Shown here: positions 23,650 through 36,013 of the stretch, piece after piece
How positions within the stretch are numbered: the first letter of the stretch is position 1
Layout: every line of letters starts with the position of its first letter
NCBI GenBank assembly: GCA_035610365.1
Contig: CM069435.1
Span: 7,714,001 to 7,778,000, forward strand
Reading direction: 5' to 3'
DNA from: Aquatica leii
Lineage: Eukaryota > Arthropoda > Insecta > Coleoptera > Lampyridae
Length of the DNA stretch: 64,000 bases
Made by a program: the position numbers and the translations under genes
The notes under the pieces: model-generated
The model's input: only the letters and a program-made list of their open reading frames with translations
What the model was told of the DNA's origin: nothing
Databases searched by the model: none

Positions 23650-26279
23650 GCTTCGTTTACATCTCTAACCTCGGGAAGGTCGCGAATTCCTACTATCGGT
23701 TAGATGGTTTGTTTCCCATACTTGTTTACAGATTTCGAAGTCCTTTCGTATTTTATTACTCATGAGTTCATACTTGTTTAATGGCCACGGCATTCCTGCT
23801 TTCTCTACTGCTGCTTTTAGCTTTTCTCTTGATCCTTCTTACTTTTTGCATATCAGTAGTGCGTGTGTTGCGTCTTCTGTTACATCACTACATATTCACT
23901 GTGGGTTATCTGTTCTTTCTATGCGATGCATATATTTGTTGAACCTGCCGTGGCCTGTGACTAGCTGGACTGTTTCCTTTTGTGGGATCCAGCATTTTAT
24001 TTTAGTGATTCTTGTATCAATACTTGGGAGGTAGCAAAATAGCTCTCTTCCTTTTGTGGAGCTATCCCGCTTGTTTTGCCACATTCTTAGTGTTTCTTTT
24101 CTTAGAATGGCTCCTGCTTTACTCTGTTCGAATATTTTATGTGCTGTAATGTCTTCTTCGTTTGGGCTAGTTTTATTTATGTGTGTTATTACTAACGGGT
24201 CTGTGGTGTTTATTTTTACCGTGTATTTTACTCCCTCTGTGGGGTTCCGTAGCATTTATTGTTTCATGTCGGCTACTTGAGTGTCCTAGTTTGTATTTGC
24301 CGATTTTTGTTGTAAGATTGAATTTCGTGGGCTTCAGTTCCGAAGCTAGAGTTATATACTAAGTTCCATAGAAACGGTCCCAGTATAGATCCCTGCGGGC
24401 ACCCTTTCGTGACTTGCTTGCTAACTGCCTCGTTGTTGGTGGTTATGGTGGCTTCTCTGTTGGCGTGGTAGCTTTTTATGATTTGGTACAAGTTGTTTGG
24501 AATCCTTGCCTCTTTTGCATGCTGTAATACGCTTGACCACCATAAGTTGTCAAATGCACCTTCTGTGTCGAGCTGTAATGCTAGCGCATATTTTTCAGTG
24601 GTTTTGCTGATTACTTGGTATAGTTGGTGTATGGCATCTTCTGTGGATAGTTGTTCTCGGAATCCGTACTGTTTATTGTTTATTAAACAGTTTTTCTCAG
24701 CGTGGTATGTGAGTCTGTCCAAGAGAAGTTTTTCTAGTAGTTTGCCCAATACTGGTAGTAAGGTAATGGGTCTGTATGCTTTTGGGCTTGTTGGTTCTCG
24801 GTCTCCTGGTTTTCTTATTATAATTATATTTCCTTTTTTCCATATTGTAAGAAAAACTTTATGCTTCAAGCAAGCGTTCATTAGATTTAACGTTGTATTT
24901 GGCATGTTATAGTACGCTCTCTTGATTATCTCTGGGTCCAGTCCGTCTGGGCTTGGCGCTTTTCCTGGTTTGATTGTCTTGACAGCCTATCTCAACTCGC
25001 TGGGAGTGAAGGGGCAGTCTTCATTTAGATTGTCGTATTTATTTACATTTTCTTTTATTTTCTTTGGTTCTAAGTTAATAGGGTCGCAGCTTCGGGTCTC
25101 TAGGTAATCGTCACTTTTGATTGTATTTAGGAATCTTTCGGTTCCTTGATTTTTGGTTAATTTATATATGATTCCCCATGGTTCTGCGTTACCTATTTCG
25201 TTCACTAACGTTTTTAGACTTTCCCTTTTTTCGATCTCCTTATAGTATTCGTTTCTAATTTCTTTATATTCAGATTTTAATGTCGCCCTGTCTTCTGGGT
25301 TCTGTTCTTTTTGTGTTTTGTGTCTGGCTCTCATTGTTGTCTTTTTTAACGGGTTGAGCTTTTTGTCCCACCATTTTACTGGGCGTTTGACGAAAGTTTT
25401 TTTTTGGGATTGTTTCTTTGCACGCTTTCTGGAGTTCGTGTGTGATACTTTTAGCTAGTGTTTTCGTTTCCGCTTCATTTCTCGGTATGGAGCTGCTGTA
25501 TTTTTGTTCCAGCGTTGTTATTTTTACGTTTACTATCTTTTTTGGGACTTACGTTTTCTTTGGTTTCTAGATTCCAGCATGGTCACTGCTGGTTGCTTCT
25601 CTGTCTACGGTCCACTTGTTGATTCTTCCTGCGATGTTTGGTGTGGATAGCGTTACATCTATTTGTTTCGGCATGGTGACTGTATGTGTGTGGTTGTCCT
25701 GGTCGGTTGTGCACCACCAGGCGTGTTTGGGCTATAGTTTCCTTTAGCTTTTTGCTGCTCTCGTCAGTAGTTTGACTATGCCACAGTACCAATTTGGAGT
25801 TGGCATCCATACTTAATAAGGCATCGCACGGCGTGATTGTCTCCATAATGTTATGTATTTTTGCTATATATACATATGTTTTCCGCGAATCTGCAGTATA
25901 TGGATATTAGGTAAATACTTTTTTGGTTTATCTTTAACTCCACGCATACGGTGGTTTCATCGGAGAAATGATTCAGTTTTGTCACTGTATATGCTGGGTT
26001 GTTCACAATGATTGCGGCGTATTTTTGGGCTTGTGGTTGGCCGTATCCTGTTATTTTTCCCTTATAATTATATGGCTCTTGTATTAGAGCTACGTCTATG
26101 TTGTTGTTTTCTATGAAGGTTCTTAGTTCATCTGTTGTCCTCCTCGCCTTTTGGAGGTTAAGTTGGACCATTTTGATCACTTTGTTGTACTCGGTTGCGT
26201 TTAGTCCTTTTGAGTTGGGTTTCTGCTTGCGTTTGTAGTTTGTCGTTTTTATATCTTTCGTTGATTGTTGTTTATCCAT
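23650..26279 (-). pseudogene. R1-clade ORF2: endonuclease, RT (deleted) and C-terminal domain
   Basis: ATG at 26,279. The endonuclease begins KMVQLNLQKARRTTDEL, then NIDVALIQEPYNYKGK (catalytic Glu), with a second piece at 25,583-25,846 (LLSMDANSKLVLWHS). The linker lies at 24,987-25,334. RT reads KRPVKWWDKKLNP upstream, KAPSPDGLDP, YRPITLLPVLGKLLEKLLL, LQLDTEGAFDNLWWSSVL (first catalytic Asp) and GCPQGSILGPFLWNL. After VYNS near 24,330 the frame jumps to C-terminal sequence, so the YADD motif and thumb are gone. The C-terminus has RKETLRMWQNKRDSSTKGREL, VTGHGRFNKYMHRI and a CCHC-like DATHALLIC. The FDNxWW signature supports R1 clade. Confidence 0.88.
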
Positions 26280-27451
26280 AATTAATTTTTTTTAGATGGG
26301 TTTCTATAGCGTAGGCTGGGCAATTTTTGTTTTGTGTGCTATGCTCGTTGGGCTTACCATATCTCTTGCAGTTGGCACATTTAGCGGTGGTAACGTCACC
26401 CTTTTTTTCGCAATCTTTATAAGTGTGCCGTGTTTCTGCACAGTGTCCGCTTGTGTCCTGTGTTTTGCGACAGTATTTTGCTACGTTTCCATATCCCAGG
26501 CATTTAAAGCACTTTGTTATTCTTACATGGTCTCTAATTCGGCACCTTTGCCATTCTATGTAGACATGTCCTTGCTTGAGTAGTATCTCCCGTTCTTTTG
26601 GATTCATTTCGATAATCCAATGAACACTGTCTCCTTGTTTGGGTCCGGTTTTATAACATCCTTGTGTTATGTTTTGATTTGTCAATTCTGTGGTTTCTTC
26701 GTCGCTGGTAGCTATGTTTTGTCTAATTATGGCTTCTTTAATCTGTTGTTCATCGATAGTTCTTTTGACATCGTATATGATTATCTTCGGGTTTTTTGGC
26801 TTTGGTTTCTCCGTAACTAGGCCTGCTTCCATTAGGTGTTTTTAATGAGTAGTTCCGCATCTTTCCCTGTTTTGGGCTGTTTTAGACGGTTTTATTAATT
26901 CCTCGAGTTTATTTTTTACCTCTTCACTTGACTTGTAGGTTTCTTTGTCGCTGGGTCTTATTATCACGATCTCCTGTTTTTCCCACCTCATTTCATCCAT
27001 GTTTGTGGGTCTTATTACTTTGGCCGCTTCAGAATATGTCTTTGGTTTTGGCGCTTGATTTACTGGAGCATTCGGCGTCTGCTGTTTAGCTTACTTTAAG
27101 ACGTTTATCGTGTCTTTTTGTTGGTTTCTTTCCGTCTCCAGTTTTGCATACTTTATACTGAGTGCCATTGCTTCATTTCTGACGTCTCTTATTTTCTGGT
27201 TTATATCCATTACTAAAGCTTTTGTGAGTTTTTGTTAGCAAGTTGTTTATTACAACTGTGTCTGTATCTTCTTCAGCTCTGCCGGTCTCGGTGTCATCTG
27301 TATCATACTCGTCTTCCGAGCCGCTTATTAGGTCAGAGTCAAAGTTGGCTTGTTTTATGCTTGCTCGTCTGACCATTTTTGATTTACTCCTAGTGGCTTG
27401 ATTATCCTGTGTTATGTCGTAGCGGTGTAGCACATTCTTTATTTCCGGCAC
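26272..27451 (-). pseudogene. R1-clade ORF1 (gag-like)
   Basis: It begins near 27,451 (MPEIKNVLHRYDITQDN). An acidic SGSEDEYDTDDTE segment follows, then a probable coiled coil (ALSIKYAKLETERNQQK, ~27,120-27,180) and YSEAAKVIRP. The next segment (26,590-26,832) has the gag fold preceding the zinc knuckles, VHWIIEMNPKEREILL. Cysteine knuckles lie at about 26,330-26,520: CFKCLGYGNVAKYC, a partly lost second one (CAETRHTYKDC) and CANCKRYGKPNEH...C. The product binds RNA of the element. Several stops and frameshifts are present, including a TAA near 27,090. Confidence 0.8.
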
Positions 27452-27995
27452 TACTGCGACTAGTTGTTTGCATATTGTCTCTTATAACACTTTTACTGGT
27501 TTCACTGAGTTCTATTGTCTTTATTCTCTATGAGAGGGGTCGCGGTGGTTGTGATTTGGCCGAGACAAGGATTTTTATTACGGCCCTTTAGGCGGGACCT
27601 TGTCACCGTTGTCCCCCTTCGGCCCCGGGGAGGCACAGAACCTGGGTGGCGCCTTTGATATATTCTGTTTTGGTTAATGATTAATTTTTGTTCTTTACGC
27701 GCTGGCGCACTACAACGGGCAATACGATAATTGTTCCGTTGTCCCCGAAGGGGATTCGTATTGAAATATCGATAAGTATCACAATACCGTATCGTAGTAT
27801 CGAACGTATCGGAGTAGCGATACGTGTCGGAATAACGATATTTTTTTATATCGCCATATCGACATGGCCAACAAATCCATACGAGAATTTGGTCTTAGTG
27901 ATATGTCTATTACTATTTTACGTTTGTTCTGGTGGCATGCTTGTTTTATTCTATTTCTTTCTTTCATCTTTCATTTCGAATTTTATAACTGTTTA

Positions 27996-28795
27996 TACAG
28001 CCTTGGCCAAAAGTATTGAGCACTTTCAGTTTTTATGCGATTGTTAAATTGAAAGAATTTTAACAAGTTGAATATTTACTATAATAAAATAAATACCTTT
28101 TGCCTTAATTACATCAAACATTTTTTTAGGTAAAAAGCTCACGAGCTTTTTGCAGTCTTCAAGACGTATAGCGTTCCATTCTTGGCGTAAGCAACGTTTT
28201 AGCTCTTCTTTGTTTTGGTTTCTGACTTTTTATTTTAGTAAAGCTCATAAATGTTCTATGAGGTTTAGATCGGGAGATTGGACAGGCCACTTAAGAAACT
28301 CAATGTTATTTTCCCGAAACAATGTTATAGTGAGAGCAGATTTATGACATGGTGCATTATTCTGCTGAAATTTAACGCCATCCATGTTGGTATCACCAAA
28401 AAATGTTGAAGATGAAGGCAATAACGCAGATTCTAGGACGTTAACGTATTTTTTTACATAGAAACATCCGTCATACAGCCCCAAACCATTATACTGCCTC
28501 CGCCAAGTTTTATGGTCGATCTTCGCCTACTCGGCGTTGCACAAAGGTCACACCAGGTGTACCAAAATCTGAAATAGAGGAAAAGTCTCCAAATATTTCT
28601 ATTTTAGAACATAAAATTGACAAACTTACCTCAAAATGTAATTCGTCTGACTACACGACATTTCACTAATCTTCTTCGGTCAAAGTTTGATTAAGGCCCA
28701 TTTATACAAAGCCTTCTTGTTTTTGTCAGAGAGTAATGGTATTTTTGTGAGTTTACAGTCTTTTAATTTCTAGTGACAACTGAACAGCGAGGTCG
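27996..28795 (-). pseudogene. Tc1-like transposase with one terminal repeat
   Basis: The left terminus TACAGCCTTGGCCAAAAG (27,996 on) is a Tc1-type inverted end starting after a TA. The transposase is read inward on the minus strand: LTKIPLLSDKNKKA near 28,720, GGGSIMVWGC-like sequence near 28,500, YVNVLESALLPSS, GVKFQQNNAPCHKSAL near 28,360, and WPVQSPDLNLIEHL (28,250-28,290). The second catalytic Asp (QQDNAP in relatives) is Asn here (codon ~28,359-28,361). The N-terminal DNA-binding domain and right terminal repeat are missing. The relic abuts pogo 2 at about 28,795. It is inactive by mutation and truncation. Confidence 0.85.
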
Positions 28796-30240
28796 TTTTT
28801 TTTATTTTATTGATTTGTGTGACGGTTGTTTTCACTTTCTTTGCTTTTTCTGAAAAATATTTTTCTGATACATTTTTGTATGGTGTGGAAGTTAATATTA
28901 CCGTTTTACCTCTTTTACGGGCGACCCTTTTGGTGTTTGGTATTATGGCATTTCGAAGCGCATTCAAGAAAGCTGATGTTCATATTAGTGACGCTATTCA
29001 GCTTCTTATATTATCGGATAGTGGCTCCATGACTTCTGAAGACACACACAAAAAAGTTGACGTGTCTGCTGGTGATCATTTGGAATTCGCATGCATCGAG
29101 GAACAGCCGGACTGTGGCTTCTTATTTCGTGCGAAAATTGCTTTTGTCGACGTGGATTCGTTTTTATTATGCTTACTGCTGTGTTCAACTCAGAACCTTC
29201 GGGTAGCTTGTGTGATTCAGATGGAGACTATGCTTCATAAGATACAATGTCTGTTATAGGCCGGAAGGTAATCTGCTTTAGAAAAAAAAGTAGTGCCAGG
29301 AAACTAAATTCTTATGTTCTTAAAGCCTAAAGCCATTTAATTATATGCGGCATTCAAAAAAGCTTTGCCCGAATTACAACGCATCCATTTTTTCACTTCC
29401 ATTTCATAATAATTGCTAAGAGGTTTCATAAAGGCGACATCGAGGAGCTGCTTGTGTTATGGCGACAAATCCATTTTCTCGTGCGCAATCTATTACTTCG
29501 ATGTTCTTAGTTTGCTCATCCAATGACAGCAACACTTTATTATCTTTCGTTGCTCCAGATAATTTCTAAACCGTTCCAGGAAAAATGCTGTTAGCCATTC
29601 TGAACCGTTATTGTGAACAGAAGATCCGGGTAGTAGGCCTAATTGAAAAGTGTGTTGTTTGCGAATTCTGGGAAATAAGAATGTTGGTTACATGTAGCTA
29701 CTTGCCATAGAAACGAAAATTTCTACCGTAACAGTCTGTTCTATTTCTAAAGGATTAAGTATTCCCACCTGACGTTTTCTTTCTATCAGATATTCTATTC
29801 TGGCTATTTACGTTAACCAACACACCCGTTCCGTCACAATTATACATTCTGTCACTTGTTAACTTACGGGTGTCGATCGTCTCATCAGTCGAAAAAATGT
29901 GTCTACGATCAGATGTGGCTTCATGTTTCCTCAACGTTAGCATAGGACGTCGCTTCAGAAATCTTTTCATCCATGTCTCTCCAATCATTTTGGTATCGCA
30001 GATGAATTTATAATTATAGTTGATATGCCAACTTTCAGAAATCTGTCACTCTTAGACCAAATAATCTACCTTCCACATTTGTTAAGTATTGCACTAACTC
30101 TAGCTCCTGTTCTTGTGTGAAGACACGCCCAAATTTTCTAACAGTTTTGTCAACTTTAAAATTTTCATCTGTGCTAACGTGGTTTGCGGAACTTTAAATT
30201 GCTTTATATTTTTTTATACTCCATCTCACGACTAAAAACA
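28796..30240 (-). pseudogene. Pogo-type (DDE_1) transposase 2
   Basis: Minus-strand pieces are in the correct order. The DNA-binding region has KFGRVFTQEQELELVQYL and VEGRLFGLRVTDF (~30,070-30,150), then ETWMKRFLKRRPMLTLRKHE (29,920-29,980) and RMYNCDGTGVLVNV (~29,820; the usual DETG is DGTG). The catalytic part continues as QLGLLPGSSVHNNGSEW, then a DGHSxH-like region remnant, an APRCRLYETS-like piece and DVAFMKPLSNYYEMEVKKWM near 29,400. The tail at 28,770-28,967 has KRGKTVILTSTPYKNV, a motif common before the C-terminus of this family. Numerous frameshifts and stops. The third acidic region is recognisable but the first is changed. Confidence 0.8.
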
Positions 30241-30339
30241 CTTTGATGCATTGACTCTTCTTGCGATTTGGATTTTTCTGGGAAAATGAGTGATAAAACC
30301 CAGTGTACTTACCGGTAGTGTGTTATTGATTTATTCTAT

Positions 30340-31440
30340 ATTTCGTTTTAAAATTTCGTCGATGCGTTTTTAGCGATTTCTAATACTGTTTGGCTATTTG
30401 GGCTAGAACCACTAACCCATCTAAATTGTTGTTGCAATGTGCCAGCCTTGCTTTTAATTCTCTGACCATGGAGATTAACGTCCTGTACATTACATATTTG
30501 GTTCAGCTGCTTTATTTCGCTTAGGAGAATGATTCTGATCGCGATGCTTCATGTGTTAGGGGTTGCGATTTGTAGATGCGTTCTTGCGTTACTTTCTGGT
30601 TGCAAGTCGTATTATTGTTGCTAGTCTCAACGTGGTTGTGATGGATTGTGTCTTGGTTGGTAGGAATTGTTCATTATTTAACGTAAAGGTGGTGGTGGGT
30701 TGGGTAGGAGCGACATCTTCTGGAGGTATTCTAGTTTGCCGTATGCATGGCAATTGCAGCACTGCACTGGCTGCGAATTAGGATTGTCGTTTCTTATGCT
30801 GCATTCGGCTGTAAGTTGGCTCTGCGTGCACTTCACGCATCTTAGTTTGAGGTTACAGTTACTTGACCCATTGCCGTAACGTTGGCATCGGTAACCAATT
30901 TTTGTAATGGTAGATATGGGAGTTTTCTTGTCAAAAGCCAGCACAAACGAGTTGGACACCGCGTTACTATTGCTTGGCTTCATTCTTATGCAGCTATCCA
31001 TTGCAATCTTATTTTCCATTGTATATAGTAATCTGGTCTTCTGTTAAAAATGGTACAGTCTTTAATACGATTTTATTGGGTTTGTTTTGTTTTGCGTTAT
31101 AGGTGTAATATTCTACCTTTCCGTGATCGAAACTATTTTTTAATTAGTTGTATTTGGTTACGTTTTCGGTATTGCACTCGCGGTTTTGCCACTACGTTTT
31201 TTATTTCGTTGTGAAATGCCTTAAGATCTGCAATCGTTGATGTGACGAAGATTGATGGAGGCTTAGGTGCCCTCGTCATGGTTATGTTAGGTGCACTTAC
31301 TTTATTTACTCTGCTGGTAGACGGTTGCATTGTCTCCATTTCTTCAATGTCTTGTAACACGTGTAAGCGGTTACTTATTGTAATTTCCCTGGGCCTGCTT
31401 ATGGGACACTGCCCCATATTGTAAGTCTGTATCACGTACA
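30340..31440 (-). pseudogene. Jockey-type gag-like ORF1 without ORF2
   Basis: On the minus strand, 31,133-31,435 encodes a Pro/Thr-rich N-terminus with PKPPSIFVTSTIADLKAFHN. The 30,678-31,019 frame has SNSFVLAFDKKTPISTITKI, then zinc-knuckle remnants YRCQRYGNGSSNC, RCVKCTQSQLTAEC and CCNCHAYGK. Further pieces (EIKQLNQICNVQDVN near 30,500) resemble the C-terminal end of such ORF1 proteins. The first knuckle lacks His, so it is degraded. No endonuclease or RT follows. Past 30,330 is pogo 2, so this is either a 3'-deleted insertion or cut by pogo. A 5' leader-like sequence continues to about 31,590. Confidence 0.7.
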
Positions 31441-31590
31441 GCTTTTGTTTTAATTTTAACTTAACAAGATTAAATTAGCTTATCTTACTCGACTATTATA
31501 GTCCGATTTAACACTACACTCTAGTAATCACACGTATTTCGTTCGTACTCGTTCGTCGCCAACGTTCAACTCAATCTGTCCATCGATCTA

Positions 31591-34500
31591 CGGAGGGACA
31601 AGTTTTGTGACTGCAATGTACTAAAAGCCTTTCATTAGACGGAATTTTAGGCTTCTACTGTGTTCCGAGCTTCTTTTACGTAATTATTCTTACTCCACCT
31701 CTAGTTTAGGATTTGGACTAAATTGAACGTGAGTGTCATTTATGAGTAACCTTATTTTTTAACAGGAGTGCTCTGTTACTTTACATCTTGTCTGGTTTCG
31801 AGACAAGTTTCTGGTGTTTTAGCATCTGAAATTTTTAGAGATGACAGGTTTAAAACACGAAGGACTGTGCGTTTTGATAGGGTTTGTTTTCGGTTCTGGT
31901 TTTGAGACGCTGCAGACTTGTTTTTGGTCATTTTATCGTTCTTCGTCACTTACAATTTATTAAGACTATCGTCAGAAGCCGCCGGGAGCATGAGACCAGG
32001 ACGTGCTGGCAAAGTTCAATTAATTAAGTTGCGTTCTTTTTCTTTTAAAACAATTCTTTTGTTTTCTAAATTACTTACTAAATTTTTATTATTTGAAGGA
32101 GGTTGTATTTGAAAGAAACTCTTTTTTGGACTTTTGTGTTGTGATTCAGCAATGTGACTTTGATTAATAGCAGGTTTTGTAAATGCTTACGAACTTCGTG
32201 ATTCTAATCGTCGGAGTTTAATTTTTTACTTTTATTTCTAAATGGAGTTTGAAACTATTGATCGAATTAGTCGTTCGAATTCACCTGAATTCACGTTATC
32301 AGATTTTGAGTGTACTTTTGCGCTATCGTTCCAAGGTGACACCAGACAATAGAGTAAAACGTAAGGAATATTGATCAAAACTACTAAGACAATTACAAAA
32401 GTCGTTGAAATATGCGACACTGATTTTTTTTTAACTAACTCGAGCGTTTTCGTACAAAATGTGGTCGATAAAAGTGAATGGAAAAAGTGCAAAACTACAA
32501 ACACAACTATTTACGTAGAAGCAATAAAAGTGAATATGAATGCACCGACATGCAATTACACTGTTATTCCGTTTTATCATTGTTTGTTTGGATTTTATCT
32601 TAACGTTTTTACATAACCGATCTTTTATTAGTCTAATCTTGGGCATTTTTACCGTCAACTGCAAGAGGTAAATATTAGCACAACATTTAAGTTTTGAGAT
32701 TAAATTTATATGATCTACGTCACACGACAAACTAACCTTGGTTAAAGCACTTTTTGATAATAAAATGATTGTTTTGTTACGTAAACTTCGCGAATTTGTA
32801 AATAGAGAAAATGAGTGTCATTGTCAACGTTCTCTAAGAAATTTTATTCGTTTTGGAATTCGGGAAGGAAATACTTGTGTGCATAATATAAATTATGTTT
32901 ACTTTAGAATGTGCCAAATACATTTAAAACTCTGTTAAACGAAAGTTGTTGCTGGAAGCTGTGCTCTAACGCTTGTACATGAGTTTTAATTAATTTTTTT
33001 TTGTTGAGCGTTTGTTATGTATGTATAAATTGATTTGTACTAAACTTATTATAAATAACAGTTCTACGTACACGGTAGCGAAAATAACCGAATGCCTGTC
33101 GGTTTATGATTAGAGTGATAAGAGCGCAAGTAGGAAGTGTAGGCAGTTTACTTCGGCGGCTTTACTGTGACTGGCTGCTGAACCATTCTTGGCCGTTCGA
33201 TAAATTTGGGAGTCCGCTTTGTCAAACGTGCGTAAGAGGATAACAGAATCGGTTTTCTAGCAAAACCCAAGTCCTGCTCCTAGTGAGTCTAATACACTAA
33301 TACCCAATCGATTTCATATCTTAAAAGTTTTTGTTCGGCTTGAAATTAATTTTAAGTTCATAGAAGGTGAAAGTGCAAGGACACAACTTTAGAAACATTT
33401 TCGTTGTTGCAATTTTACAGTTTGCGCTGGGTAAGTCTTCCATGTATTTTTTGGACAAAGACGTGCGCGTGTACTTTTGCTCTTTATTTATTTTCTTAAT
33501 TTGTATAAAAGTAACGACACGCTCAACGTCCTTGATGCAATTTATTGCACAGACGGTGCACATGTGATTTGTTTTTAATAGTTTATATTATCAATTTTCG
33601 CAGGAACCGTCAAAGTGATTAAGTTTATCGCCTATATCATATTTACAAATTCTTTTCTCAACGTATTTTGATACCTGAAATTGAACATTTGTATTAAATT
33701 TATTTGTACGTGACTCTAACTATTTACTTTATCCCATCATTGTTGTTATCCGACTTCGGGAAATTGTATTAAAAACTGATTTTTTCGATCGAACAGTCGG
33801 AACTCTGTTTCAAGTTTGTCGCTCAAGCTGATTAATCCTTCGTTTTTATAACAAACATGCATGTGCAAGGTTCACAATTATTTTTTATTCTTAACAACTG
33901 CGTGTGCGATTGCACCACAATTTTCATTGTCCAATTGTCATATCAGTGGCTCGTTTCTTTGTTAGTTTTTCTTTACAATTGAAATCAGGTCCTTTTAAAA
34001 GGCCGATCTCTCCATTAGTGCACATTACGTCCGTAACGAGATACTTTAGTTTCTTTGCTTTTAATTAAATTTTTCACAATCCTAATTTCTGAAATTGTTG
34101 CTAAGGAAATGTACATGCTTTTCGTTTATTGTTTAAATGTCAGTTACTTATAACAACGTTTTTGTTTTTACAAGTGACCACAATTTTTCATGTTTTTTTA
34201 ACGCACTTTATACTAATAATGCGTATAACGAGTATTTAATTATACTTCCCACGACATCTCATATATTTTGTTTCATAATTTTAACATTTTCAGTAAACTC
34301 ACCAATTTGTCTTAATAAAATCAACGAAGCAACTAAGCTTCTTTTGGTTTGTATATTCGATTGCGTTATATAATGAACAAATTTTGACTTTGATTACTGG
34401 TGTTTATATTGTGATTGAAATATCAAACCAATTGTACCAAATAGTTTGTGGTAGAAGGATAACGTTACAACTGACCTTAGTTTTTTGATTTCTTTTTTCA

Positions 34501-36013
34501 ATCGTTTCTAATTTGGTCATGTTTTTTGCGTTATCAAGATTTATAAATCTGAATATCAGTAACAGATGTTTAATTAATTTTGTATAATTGTATTTAATCG
34601 CAAGTTTTATGTGATGACATTAAACGTTAGGTAATTAAATGATTCTTATCTCGTTGGTAAATTGGTTTGATTGCACTATACTCGATTAATTCGTATTTTA
34701 TTTAATTGGTTTTTAGTTTTTACAGTATAATTTAAAAAAAATTACAGTTAGAACTAAGACGTTAAAATAGTCTCTTATTTATTGACAAAAAGACACAACT
34801 TGTAGATGAGAGATTGAGTTACTATATAATTTCGTATTTTCATTGGAAAAGTATATAACATTATGTAGAACCTCACTCTATCAAAATGGAATAACGTACT
34901 CAGTTGTGAGTTTACATGGTCTTCCTGAATACTCTTCAGCGTTTTTCTCGATTTCTTCTTTTCTATCTATTTTTGTTTTGTTCTTTCTAGTTCTATCTTC
35001 ATTTGTAACTAGCTCTTATGTCCTGCCAAAACAGAATATAGAAATATTAGTATCGCATTATGACACTTTCTTTCCCCACAGGTTTTGACGATGTTGACGT
35101 TTTAAATTAGTTTGTAATGTTTTGGTTTAAAGTTTTATTACAAGAGTGCGTGGGCTCTTGAAATATAAATTATTACAGATCAAGATGATGAAACCGCAGA
35201 TAACAAAACTTAAATCGCACGTGCGACCAATTACTTCAGCTGCAGTTGATAATATAAATATTTGTTTTTATCGTGACCTTATCTCAAAAAATGTTTATGC
35301 AAGCACAACTGTAAACGTTTAAACGAATAAGTGAAATTTCAGTCACCTTACAAAGGTTTTGTTAGGTTCCAAAAAAATGCTTTTTTTAAACTAACAGTAC
35401 TACTGGTTTACTGCAAATTTCTTTACCTATCTATAGATGAAAAGTTTATAGTTTCCTTTTTTTTGGTTTTCGTCTATCATTTCACTAATTTTCAAAATTA
35501 TTACACTACGTACGTCGCTTTGACATTAATATGTCAAATAAAATTCACTATTTGTCAAAACTTTTTCCCGTTGTTACAAATGATTTTCTTCTTTTTTAAG
35601 CTTTAAATTAAAAAAACAAACAGTTCGAGACGCAATTTTATCAAAAACAGAAGAGGAAAGGGGAGATCTGTCGAAGATGGGGCACTTAATGAAGAATGTT
35701 CTATTTTGAACAATAAAATTAAGGAATCCAGTTCGCATTCTTGTCCTAGAAACTTTGACATGTTTACTAAGTATTTTGCTCATTTATAAAAAAATCATCT
35801 GATTGTAAACGTGTAAATTTAAAAAAAAAATTCAAAAACGTCATCTTTGCCACCGGCTTGTCAAAGACGACGCAGCAAGCTGCTAAGACGATGCAACGCT
35901 TATATGATCAAAATCTTTATTAAACGTATAAAAAAATCTGACAAAAACTATTCTAATAATGAAACTAAAGAACATACCTAGTTTTAAAAGTGTCACAAAA
36001 CATTTTCAGTAAT
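31591..36013. other. AT-rich spacer, no recognised gene
   Basis: About 4.4 kb without transposon proteins. A less AT-rich patch at 33,060-33,300 stands out but has no identity I can name. At 35,671-35,690, TCGAAGATGGGGCAC resembles (inverted) GCGCGCCATCTTTCC at 38,881-38,895 and might be the outer ends of pogo 3. This is weak. A hairpin-like pair CGTCATCTTTG / CAAAGACGACG sits at about 35,840-35,873. Confidence 0.45.

Larger units (their letters stand above)
23500..27660 (-). mobile_element. R1-clade non-LTR retrotransposon, nearly full length with internal deletion
   Basis: A complete minus-strand layout is present: a GC-rich 5' leader (about 27,540-27,660), a gag-like ORF1, ORF2 with endonuclease, RT and C-terminal domain, and a short 3' tail to about 23,500. 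The motif CAAGGATTTTTATT occurs near both ends (23,610-23,623 and 27,566-27,579), possibly a property of the element's leader and tail. The RT palm and thumb are deleted, so the copy cannot move. Confidence 0.8.

Noticed and set aside
24478-25107. Plus-strand ORFs of 144 and 61 codons
   Set aside because: Shadows of the R1-clade RT on the minus strand.
28810-29259. 149-codon plus-strand ORF as a host gene
   Set aside because: The opposite strand encodes pogo-2 sequence (RGKTVILTSTPYK and upstream), which explains the open frame. No family resemblance on the plus strand.
33367-33567. Signal-peptide-like ORF followed by a GTAAGT splice-donor consensus
   Set aside because: There is no ATG in frame; the start is GTG and upstream sequence has no plausible exon. 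A lone GTAAGT is weak evidence.
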